From positions 1 through 64,000 of the forward strand of contig JAKSYS010000329.1 of NCBI GenBank assembly GCA_022925895.1: DNA of 64,000 nucleotides, in the 5' to 3' direction. The notes under the pieces are model-generated. The model was not told where the DNA came from. It worked only from the letters and a program-made list of their open reading frames with translations, and searched no databases. The DNA comes from Fragilaria crotonensis. Taxonomy: Eukaryota; Bacillariophyta; Fragilariophyceae; Fragilariales; Fragilariaceae. Shown here in pieces: positions 44,301 through 54,048 of this stretch. A program made the position numbers and the translations under genes. Within the stretch, counting starts at the first letter, position 1. Each line of letters begins with the position of its first letter.

Positions 44301-46574
44301 CACGAGAGACTCTCGGATGCTTACGTCGATGATACCACTCTTGGTTTTACGGATAACAACAAAAATCTTGAGTTCAACGAGCTCATATCGCGCTTACAGG
44401 AGGTAGCTCAAACGTGGTCTGATCTTCTGGAAGCATCGGGAGGGTCACTAAATTTTGGCAAATGCTCCTGGTACGTGGTCTATTGGGAATGGAAACATGG
44501 CAGACCAATGCTTCGGAAGTCTATGGAAAACGATATGCCCATCACACTCCATTCGAAATATAATGGCGATGTTACTTCACGAACAACAATTCGGCGGAAA
44601 GAGCCACATGAAGCACAAAGGATGCTTGGTGTTCACCTCACTCCAACAGGAGACTCCTCGGAACAGCTCAAAAAATACAAACTGAAAGCAGATGCGTTCG
44701 CAACACGCTTGCTATCGCCTCGCTTGAAACGATACGACATCAAAGTGTTTCATCGCTCGATATACACTCCCACAATGAGATATGGACTGGGGACTATACC
44801 GGCAGCACACGAAACTGAGGAGCTTCAAAAGGTTCAATCTCGAGTTGTCAGTGCTATGTTACAAAAAATGAATGTCAGCAGCAAATTGCCAATCGCTATT
44901 CGTCATGGACCAACAGAACTCGGAGGACTCTCCCTTTACGAACTCCGTACAGAGATGGGAATCGAACAGATCAAACTCCTCAGGGATTCTGTATACTCAA
45001 ATTCTGCAAGTGGTAAACTTATTATGATAAATCTCCATGCAATGCAACTTGAGGCGGGAGTCGGTTACGGTTTACTCGAAGAGCCATCTATACAGATCCC
45101 TTACCTTACCCCAACTTGGCTAACCTCGGTGCAATCTTTCATGGCAAATCACAATCTTCGGATTACTATAACTGACCAACCAAAACTTGACACTCGGAGT
45201 GAAACTGACGAGTACATAATGCAGCAGGCTCATCTATCGAGGTACACAACGTCGCAACAACGTGACATAAATCTTGTCAGAATTTTTCTCCAAGCAACCA
45301 CTCTATCGGATTTAACCGACATCTCTCGGCCGGAGGCAATCTCACTAAATGCTCTGGATGGAAATCGCGACCCAGAAACCATTCCAAACGACTCATGGCC
45401 GCGACAAGAAAATCCGTCGCGATCTCAAAAACGATTGTGGAAACGATATATCACGTCGTCGTTTCTGCGATATGTACCATACTGGAAGATACCGCCCTTG
45501 AGCAAACTTGAATTACGAAGCTTGACTCGCACACCATGCATACCACAACCAGTCTCCAAAGTCAACGAGAATCCAACCGCATTCTCATCGCTGAAGGATT
45601 ACGTCAAATCACTTCCTCGTACGCAGAGAACAAGGCATGTATCTGACGTTCAACAAAAAGCAACCGATCTGCAAATTTGGAGAGCATTTCGATCAAAAGA
45701 AAGATTAATAATTGACCAACACGGTACTTTCGGATGGGTCATCGCAACAAAGAAGTTGACACTATATGAATGCGGAGGACCAGTTGATGGACCGTTTGAT
45801 ACGACGTCATCAACCAGAAGCGAATTGTGTGGATTTGCGTCGGCTCTCCTCTTGATAGCCTCATTATCAAGATACTGGGGACTACGCCATCGATGTACAT
45901 TCAGACGGGTTACAGACAGCAAGAGCGCCCTGAGTCGCGTTATCCGAATGGTTAGCCGTGAACCCAAAACCACTCGTCGTCTCCCTGATGATTCTGACCT
46001 CGTGACCCTAATAAACTCTTTGCTGTGGGAGATACGGAGAGTCGTGACTATGAAGTGGATAAAAGGACATCAGGATTGTCTTGTTGCATATGATCAACTT
46101 CCCAAAGAAGCCCAGCTCAATATGTCAGCCGATTTCCTCGCCACTCGCTACCGCATTCGAGGAAAATGGAAGCCATCCCGTCACATAGATCACCCGTCAA
46201 ACCAAAGAATCTCGATTTCACTCAATGGTACCCGGCTGACGAGTCAGATTGACGCATGCATACGATACCATATAAATGATTATCATCTGCGTCGCAACGT
46301 GGGACACGATTGACTTTGACAAGCACTTTGGCAATTTACCTTTGTCCAGGCAGCTTTTTCAAATGAAAATGTCGCATGATCAACTCCCAACTGGCAGTGT
46401 AAACATACAACGATCTCCAGTCAAGGACGAAAAAATATCACTGTGCCCATGTTGCAAGGCGAATTCAGAGGACGCGTCTCATCTTCTCAGGTGCGAGGAA
46501 AATGCAGCAATCCGAGAAGGACTACACAACTTTCTGAAAGATAAAAAATTTCCCGACTCACACCCTCTCCGACG
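41344..46574 (+). pseudogene. LINE ORF2: endonuclease, reverse transcriptase, RNase H
   Basis: The endonuclease (about 41660-42480) shows IYFQNVKGL, GLSETNTAW, LLMLDANADFRD and GPQSDHRGLFVD, the apurinic-type motif set. A frameshift near 42780 moves into the frame 42753-46313. The reverse transcriptase has FDNDASACYDRI (motif A, about 43980), GTDQGSGASPAVW (motif B, 44178) and AYVDDTTLGF (motif C, 44318). The RNase H region reads LIIDQHGTFGWVI where copy 3 has IASDGGLKGRHGTFGWSL, so a small in-frame deletion has removed the SDGG part of the active site, while the Glu (TRSELCGF), Asp (VTDSKSA) and His (IKGHQ) remain. A second frameshift near 46300 leads to LCPCCKANSEDASHLLRC (zinc knuckle). 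Enzymatically dead in RNase H and by frameshifts. Confidence 0.8.
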
Positions 46575-47301
46575 GACGACGCTTGATTCTCTGCGTCGAA
46601 ACCAGTCTGTCGTTCTGTAGTATTCTTGCTTGGGACCGCACTCCTCATGTTATTAATTCTAGTAGTAGTACTGTACTACAAGTAGACATGGCTTTTTGGC
46701 TTGGCCGAGGAATTGCATTCCTTGGCAGTAATGTAGCTCCAACTCCCCGGAGTTTCTGGATGTTCCAGGGGTGGGCTTGGGGAATTTAAAAGTTAACTAG
46801 ATTGGATAGATGCTGCGATGCACAATCGACCCGTTTGGATTGATGTGAGCCGTGCGGATCTTTCCCCCTTCAGCATATCGGCGAGTACTGTTTATCGGTC
46901 TTCGGCCGCTGGATGTGTAACATATAATCGTATCCGACTTGTATACCGATAGTGCCCCCTGTTAGCGTGTACGTAGGCACTGCGCAGCCTCTTGCGCCTT
47001 CACTTGCACTGTCGCACTGTAACGACTAGCCGAACTGTAGACGCCATAATACTGTATTCCTTCAGACCTTGTGACGACGCTTGATTCTCTGCGTCGAAAC
47101 CAGTCTGTCGTTCTGTAGTATTCTTGCTTGGGACCGCACTCCTCATGTTATTAATTCTAGTAGTAGTACTGTACTACAAGTAGACATGGCTTTTTGGCTT
47201 GGCCGAGGAATTGCATTCCTTGGCAGTAATGTAGCTCCAACTCCCCGGAGTTTCTGGATGTTCCAGCCATTGAATTCTTTGTTGTCGGTCATCCAGTACT
47301 C

Positions 47302-48546
47302 TCAATGGTGGAGGTGGAGCTTGCTTGCCATCTTCTTGCCCCCGTCTGCGATCGTCACTGGCTTGAGGCGCCGTGTCCGGGGGTCGTCTTTGCTGGCCCG
47401 CCTGTCGTCGGATGCATCAAAGAATGAGTTGTTCCTTATCATGTCGGAACTCATCTGATTGGTCCACTCCAATACCTGTGGGCGGATGTAGTCCAGGAAG
47501 GCGTCCGACGACCATCGTCCAAGGATCATGATCTTCGCCACGGGGTGGTTCATCAGGAATAGGCCCATCGCTGCCCCCGAGCGAATTGACCTCGTCCCGA
47601 TGTCAGCCGCTGTGTAACCGAATTTTCCTTTCCGCCTCCCAGTGTGCACGCGGATCGTAGGTTTCTCCTGAGTGTCTCGGACGATACTCTCGAGTGCTCG
47701 TCCCAGTCGGGTGGCGCTCAGCGGTGTGTCTGGGCCAGCCGCCGGCACCATTCGTAGGACTCGATTTACCAGCGACGCGAGGCGGAGGACGGGACACATC
47801 ACGGGGTCTCCTGTCTTCTCGTGCGTTCGACGGTCGTTCTTCAGTCCGTTCTTCTGGTCCTCGAATGTGACAGTGACTCGGCGAGCCTCCGCCAAATCCC
47901 CTGTCTTTTGGTCCATCTCCCTGTTTCCGTGATCACGAAACGTTACACCCCTCAGTCGGGTGATCTTGGTCCTTCCCGGTGCCGGTGTGACCGTTATCTC
48001 GCACGACCGCATCGCGAAAAAATAAGCAACTATCGCGATCTCCGCGACGATTGCTGCCTCGCTGTCGTGACCGGCCTCGGAGTTGCACCCAGATTGATCA
48101 TACATAGATCTCAGGAGCTGGGGCGTGACTGCTCGCTGCTGCTTCTTGGGCGGGTCGCCGTTGTCGCACGCCTTTAGCCACATTCGCACGAAGGGTCGCA
48201 AGTTGGAAGACCCCGGGAGGTGCAAGGGGCTTTGCCCGATATTCCGCCGAAACGCCGCAGCCAGGTTGCTTGTGGTTTTGCGCAAAGTGCTCGCGACCAC
48301 TGGGACTTTACGAGTTCCGTCAGGTCTGCCGTTTGGGTCCCAATTGGCCACTCGATAGAAGTTGAGGAAGGCTCTGATGACGAGTTGTTGTTCGTCGACC
48401 GATAGCAGAGCGAGGTAGGGGTCAGAGTTGTACCCGGCGTGCTCGCAGAACCCTTCCCACCGTCGCCACGTTCTGTCGTAGGTTTCGTTGCTCTCTTGTC
48501 GCCCGTCAAATATGATTCGGCGATTAGAAGCACTTGCGTTGTCCAA
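47302..48546 (-). CDS. DIRS-like element: tyrosine recombinase part
   Basis: 414-aa frame. The C-terminal half holds RSIRSGAAMGLFLMN, ILGRWSSDAFLDYIRPQVLE, the conserved Arg...GRW...Tyr box of DIRS-type tyrosine recombinases. The recombinase inserts the circular DNA copy without target duplication. It overlaps the RT/RNase H part at its upstream end, as is common in the order. Confidence 0.85.
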   Translation of the reverse strand: MDNASASNRRIIFDGRQESNETYDRTWRRWEGFCEHAGYNSDPYLALLSVDEQQLVIRAFLNFYRVANWDPNGRPDGTRKVPVVASTLRKTTSNLAAAFRRNIGQSPLHLPGSSNLRPFVRMWLKACDNGDPPKKQQRAVTPQLLRSMYDQSGCNSEAGHDSEAAIVAEIAIVAYFFAMRSCEITVTPAPGRTKITRLRGVTFRDHGNREMDQKTGDLAEARRVTVTFEDQKNGLKNDRRTHEKTGDPVMCPVLRLASLVNRVLRMVPAAGPDTPLSATRLGRALESIVRDTQEKPTIRVHTGRRKGKFGYTAADIGTRSIRSGAAMGLFLMNHPVAKIMILGRWSSDAFLDYIRPQVLEWTNQMSSDMIRNNSFFDASDDRRASKDDPRTRRLKPVTIADGGKKMASKLHLHH

Positions 48547-48753
48547 GAGAGTATTTCGTCCGGCAGCTGAGAGATGACGAAGCCCTCCGGAACCTGTGAT
48601 GGTAGGGCGTGTAGGAAGCGCGCAGTTAGTACGTCGTTGGCTGGGTTGTCAAATGCGAGGGGGTGTTTCTTCCCCCTTCCATCTCCCGAGAACGATAACA
48701 GGTCGGCGACCACATTGAGTTCACCCTTGATGTGTTGGGACGCGAGGCAGCAC

Positions 48754-50728
48754 TTAAACTCCATCAGCAGCGACGCTATCTTCCGGGCCACTACAAGGTG
48801 GGCCGCGTGCTATCCAAGTCGGCTCCAGTCTGGATGTATTGTGAAGCCAGCCCAGGGCAGAGGTGTTGTCGCCGATTGCCAGGATGCAGCTTTCCGATGA
48901 CTCGTCTTCTAGGCACGAGAGCCAGACGTTTATGGTCATGCCGACAAACTCGAGGAGGTTGTTCACCCCCCGATGGCCAAATATCGGGCTGGATTCTGGT
49001 ATACGGACCCTCCACGCCCGCCCAGACAGGCTGTAACCCCCCATACCATAGGGGCACGCGTCGGACCAGCATACCTTGTTCGGCGTCCTCGTTACCAGTA
49101 GGTTCATTGATACACCGGCGTGGGCATCGCTCAGGAAATCTTCCCAGAGAGCCAAGTCCTCCATGGCTTCAGCGCCCATCTTCAGGCCCCTGCCCTTGAC
49201 GCCCCCGTTCGGTCGCCGGTGGAGGCCAGCCCTTATGCGGTTCAGAAAGTGGCGGGCGTTGGGGAGGATGTAGGCCGTGTGATTCAGCCTACCCACCAAG
49301 GTCTCCAACTCGGCATGTGTGCATCCGCTGATTCCTCTGATCTTCTTGATGTCCCCTAGCCAGGCGACGTACTTGTCCTTTGGCAGGGCTATCTCGAGTC
49401 GCCTCGTGTCCAGTCGCCAGCCCAACACGGTCTGAACCTCTTCAGGTCGCCCCTCCGCAATTAGTTTTGGTTGCGAGAGTATCGGTCTCCTGGGTACTGG
49501 TTCCTCTTCGTCGCCGGCGTGGGGGCGACTGGTTACATGCATCGCAAGCGGCACTACGTGCGGCTGCCGGGCGCAATTCTCCGGCGTGTCGATGAATATG
49601 TTGATGAGGTCATCAATGAAGCCATCGACCTTACCTCCTCTGCGGGCGCGGTACGAGAACCGCCATCTCCTTCCTGTCGCCACTGGGATGTCGCGAGGTA
49701 GCCTGATGGGCTCAGGTGTCAGCGGTTGGGCGGGGCTTGAGCTCCTCGGGGTCCCACTCGCCGCACTGAGCTATCTCATTAGCCAGGTCGGTGACAAGTT
49801 CGGAGAACATGCACCAGGTTGGGGGGTTCGGAGAACCCCCGAAGGTCAGGCGGAGGGACACGAATGCCGTATCGCCGTTGACGGACACTGTTTGAGTGGC
49901 CGCTTTGGCGCTGTGGGCCATCCTGCGATATGCATCACTGTAATCGTACTTGCTGATGAGTATCAGCAGAGTAGGGCTGTGGATCCGGAGCGAGACAATG
50001 TAGTGGATGATGCGAGGCAAGCACCACCCGTATATCATTTCCGGATAGGACGCCATGTCCACCCGGGAATTGATCGAGACGGTGGGGGCTTTCTTATCGG
50101 TTGAAAAGCTTAGGTCTTGGGTCAACCGGTATTTGATGACCCTCTCTCCATCCGGAGCGACTGTCCACTGCTGGACCAGGCCGAGCGGTTGTACCATGGC
50201 CCCCGGTATCAGCACCACGGTCTCCACCGGGATCGGGATTGTGAATCCGTGGAGCACGTCCTTGGAAATGAGTTTTCCGACTTGGTCCTGCTCAGACTGC
50301 GCCGATTTGTGGTTGCCACGGGCCAACATCGCTCCGACTTCGTCTTTCCTCTCGGTCTCGCTGAGCTCACGAGTGAACACGTATTCCATCCCGTTAGTGA
50401 GCAGTTCTGCCAACTTCTCGAAGTGGCTGTGCCCTCCCAGCAGGGGTCGAAGTTCGGGAACGGTCCTGAACTCGGACCCGAACCCTAGGGTGGTCGATGC
50501 GTGTGCTTGGATCAGCCTTCCCAAGTCGTAGCCGAATCCCTGGAGGAGCTTTGCGTTGTGCGAGGCCGCCTCCTTACCGGGTTCGAACCTGAACGGGGGT
50601 TTGGACGGCGTCGCTGTCCTGGTGTTGCATATCCCTCTGACCGCCTCGAGGAACCATGTAGGCGGGTCGCACGAGTCGTCGGGGCCCAGCAGCGGCACAG
50701 GGAAGAACGCCTTGGGGTCTGCCGGCAA
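48754..50728 (-). CDS. DIRS-like element: reverse transcriptase and RNase H part
   Basis: The reverse transcriptase includes YDYSDAYRRMAHSAKAATQT (motif A region, about 49930-49870), typical of DIRS elements where SDAYRR follows the catalytic Asp. The RNase H includes VCWSDACPYGMGGYSLSG and, further down, CILAIGDNTSALGWLHN. Parts are carried in adjoining overlapping frames, as the family often does. Confidence 0.8.
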
Positions 50729-50771
50729 GAATGGTGTCGTGGTAACCGAGCAAGTCCTGATCCGATTCGAC

Positions 50772-53555
50772 TCACCTAAGATTGACGCGTCGTTCTCGTC
50801 CGCCTCCCTGAGCCGCTGCGCGTTCCGAGCGATACTCCGCTTGGTTGCGTTCGATACTCCCTCGTCGCCGACGGTCGCCTCCTTGCGCTCCTGTCTCGAG
50901 AATTGATTGCGTACTAGCTCGGGAGCGCTGGTACAGTCTGCCCCCCGTCGCTTCGCGTCGCAGCCGCGCTCGACGCGCTGCGGCGGCGGACTCTACATCC
51001 GTCAGTGCCGGCTTGATTGTAGGGAATAGGTCCCTTGGTGACGCGTTGGTGTGCCGTTCCCTCCTCGGCATACTGCTCGGGTACTTCGGGCCGGGCTCCG
51101 AGTTGTCGGGGGTGTGAGCCATACTCGCTTCACTGTTAGTGCGAGGCGTACTGCCGACGCTGCGGGCCATAGCGGCTCCGTGTTGTGTGTGCGGCGCGCT
51201 GCCGCTTGGCGTGGTCGCGTCGCGAGGCGTACTGCCAACAGCGACTGTCCTGCGAGGTGTACTACCATCGCCTGGCTCTTCACGAGGTATGCTTCCGCTG
51301 TTTATGTCTCGTAGCCTCTCCGTCCCAGTCCCTCGCCGCTCCGACCGTCGGGCCATAGAAGAAGAGGAATTCGGTTGGAGTCGTGGGGGCGGTGGTGGGT
51401 GTTTTATTGTTGGGCCATCGTTGACCCGGGTCGCTGATGGCCGTCCCCGTCACGAGGATGCGTAGACGGCTTTGAATAGCGCATTTGCCTTCGAACGAGA
51501 GTCGGCAGGCATCGCGCTCGCCGCGACGTGAGCGAGGGAGCACCCTTGCTTGCAGTGGCCCGATACTTGGAACTTGACACACATGGGAGCCTTACGTGTA
51601 CGGCTCTGCTTCTTTGATATGCGCGTGTCCAGTAGCACCGGCCATCCTTTGAGTCCTGGCATTTTCGCGTTGAAGAGATCAAGGTAGCTGACGCCGGAGG
51701 GGAGCTGCCAGTCAGTGACAATCTCGTTATTGACATGTGTGGCGTTCGGGTCGGTGTCGTCGATGGCTTCCGCCGCTTCCGTCCTTTTTGTCTTTTTCGG
51801 AGTGGCGGTCTTGGGCTCATTGGCTGCCCGTCGCTTTGTGGGGGTGGACTCGTGCTTGCTCGCCCTCAGTGCAGCGGGGAGGACAATATTGAGACCCTGC
51901 CCGTCCTCGAGTCGCTCGATCAGCTCGTCCGCCTTGGCCATGAGGTATCGGGGTTGTCCCTCCTCGGCGACGTCGTCTCCCCACCTGGTCATTTTGTCGA
52001 AGAATGTCTGCAGGTGCCTGTCGAGGGTGTAGCAAAACTTCGCCCCAAATTCCGGCTCGGTGCTGAACCGGTCATTGAGGATTGTGGTCATTCTTCCCCA
52101 CCGGCGAGGGTCCAAGACATGTGCGAGTCCGCGCCCGGCTATCGTGTTATCGCACGTCAGGAGCTGTAGCATGTCGAGGGCCGTGCGGAGCACTATGCGA
52201 AGGTCGTTCGGCGTCGAGGGCGTGTAGAAACCTTGCTTCATGTAGTAGTCGAGCGTCGATTCCTCGACATCCATGCCAAGGTATTCGCGGAGCAGTTCGG
52301 TGCTCCCTTTGCCTCCGAGCGCTTTCCCCCCAATGTCGGCGGTCTTTGGGTAGAACATGAATAGGGTGAACCCCCCAGGGTTAGCCCGATTGGCATCTGG
52401 TGACAGGAATCCGTGCGACAGCATCTTGTGGAGGCTCCCTTCGGAGAAGGTCCCTTCCCAATCGCGGGTCTCAGACAGCAGCAAGTTGATGGCTTTTTGC
52501 GGAGATTTGCTTGTTGTCAGGTTGATCATGAAGTCCGACATCGCTGGCTCTCTGGACATACTACTGGTGCAAAGGGCCGTGAAAAGGGCCCGCTGGGTAG
52601 GGCCCATTGTGCGGAGTATGGACTTGTCGGATTCCTTCTTCTGTCGGTCAGCCTCGTTCCCCTCTTGGAACTTGCTGAGGAGGGAGACCATGGCCTGGGA
52701 TGACAGGGCCATTATCTCCGTCGCCCCTCCGGCGACAGCGGGTGCTACGTCGCTTGGGGTTGCGACGGTTCCCCTTCCGCCCCCGATCCTGCGTCTCACG
52801 TCCTTTATGATGTGGCTCATCATCGGGTCTTCCGGTACGTCGTCCATTCGGATCTCCTTCAGCATTCCTCTTGCGGATGCCCAGAGCGTTGCTAGTATCC
52901 CTTCTAGGCCAGATGCCTCTTCCTCCTTTTCGACACTGATCTCGTCGTCGTCTTCGACGGACTGTTGGAACTTTTCTATGATGTGGAACGCCAGGTCTTT
53001 AGCGGCCAGTAGTTTGGCCCCTTTTACCTGTAGGAAGGTCTCGGGAGTGATGAAGCAGTGGTTGGGCAGGCGTTCGAGGATGTTGTTTCCTTCCGGCTCA
53101 AGCGCGGCGAACTCTTCCCCCGATTGGGCTCCAAGCATACTGTCGAGGGTTGGGGCGCTGCGCCTCCGCTCGTCTCCTTCCTCGTCGTCGTCGTCTCTGC
53201 CGGCTATGGGAGCCACCATCTCGTCGCGTGGTACGGTCTTGAATGTCGTGCAGTCCCCCAGGTTGCCATGAGCGAAAGCCAGGGCAAATCCGTCTGTGGT
53301 GTTGCAGGCGAATCCGTGGTGTACCAGCTGCATTTGTCCTGGTCGGCCTGGGATCAGGACCATGTTCCCGTACGAGCTTCCGGTGATGTAGTCGGTGAGT
53401 CGGCCCACGTTGTTGAGGTTCCCCTCCACTTTCCTGGCAAGAGTTTTCGAGTTCATGTCGAAAAGTGCTTGGATCGGTCCCCCATCGTTGCGGTTGCGGG
53501 AGTAGTACTCTGTCCACTTGTCTATGCCCGCAGTGGGGTTGATCGCGGGAGCCAT
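50772..53555 (-). CDS. DIRS-like element: gag-like part
   Basis: A 701-aa frame (53555-51450) starting MAPAINPTAGIDKWTEYYSR six bases from repeat B, with an acidic stretch near residue 120 and a Cys/His cluster at the end (CVKFQVSGHCKQGCSLAHVA), as in gag-like proteins of this order. A following basic Ser/Arg-rich stretch (51356-50772) links to the reverse transcriptase part. Probably binds the element's RNA. Confidence 0.65.
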
Positions 53556-54048
53556 TGAAGATTTAAAAGTTAACTAGATTGGATAGATGCTGCGATGCAC
53601 AATCGACCCGTTTGGAATTTAAAAGTTAACTAGATTGGATAGATGCTGCGATGCACAATCGACCCGTTTGGATTGATGTGAGCCGTGCGGATCTTTCCCC
53701 CTTCAGCATATCGGCGAGTACTGTTTATCGGTCTTCGGCCGCTGGATGTGTAACATATAATCGTATCCGACTTGTATACCGATAGTGCCCCCTGTTAGCG
53801 TGTACGTAGGCACTGCGCAGCCTCTTGCGCCTTCACTTGCACTGTCGCACTGTAACGACTAGCCGAACTGTAGACGCCATAATACTGTATTCCTTCAGAC
53901 CTTGTGATCATGTCAAGTGGAATCACTTGGTGGTTAGACTCAAACGAGTCAGAATACACTTTTTACAGTCTAAGTTTTCGAAACTACGTTCTGTCCGTTG
54001 TCCGTTCCTCAGTATCCTTCCAACGTGGTGTTTTCGTTGAAATTCACC

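Larger units (their letters stand above)
38554..46574 (+). mobile_element. Long non-LTR retrotransposon (two ORFs, endonuclease, RT, RNase H), copy 1
   Basis: Begins around 38545 with ACTACATCCTGTCCGTCGTC, matching ACTACGTTCTGTCCGTTGTC at the start of the second LINE (about 53980). ORF1 and ORF2 overlap by ATGA (41344-41347), pointing to stop-restart translation. The element lacks its 3' end: homology with copy 3 stops in the zinc-knuckle tail at 46574, where the DIRS-like element begins. Clade: RNase H-bearing non-LTR lineages with an apurinic-type endonuclease (I/Tad/Ambal-like). Exact clade not decidable by eye. Confidence 0.85.
46575..53907 (-). mobile_element. DIRS-order retrotransposon (PAT/Ngaro-like, tyrosine recombinase), looks whole
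   Basis: 7.3 kb on the minus strand. Ends are split direct repeats: repeat A at 46575-46768 and 47073-47266, repeat B at about 46782-47074 and 53561-53907. Read on the minus strand this gives B, genes, A, B, A, the arrangement of PAT, Ngaro and TOC elements, which join through a circle with a tyrosine recombinase instead of an integrase. A copies and B copies look identical by eye, so the insertion is young. B begins with a 56-bp tandem duplication on the gag side. A starts with GA and B ends with GA, consistent with a shared crossover dinucleotide. GC-rich compared with its surroundings. It contains gag-like, RT/RNase H and recombinase parts, and looks whole with few or no breaks. Confidence 0.85.

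Noticed and set aside
46583-47458. Two near-identical short frames starting MILCVETSLSFCS
   Set aside because: They lie in the duplicated terminal repeat A of the DIRS-like element and exist twice only because the repeat does.
52357-53558. Long plus-strand frames across the DIRS-like element (for example 52357-53271)
   Set aside because: They mirror the GC-rich gag-like frame on the other strand and contain no domain.
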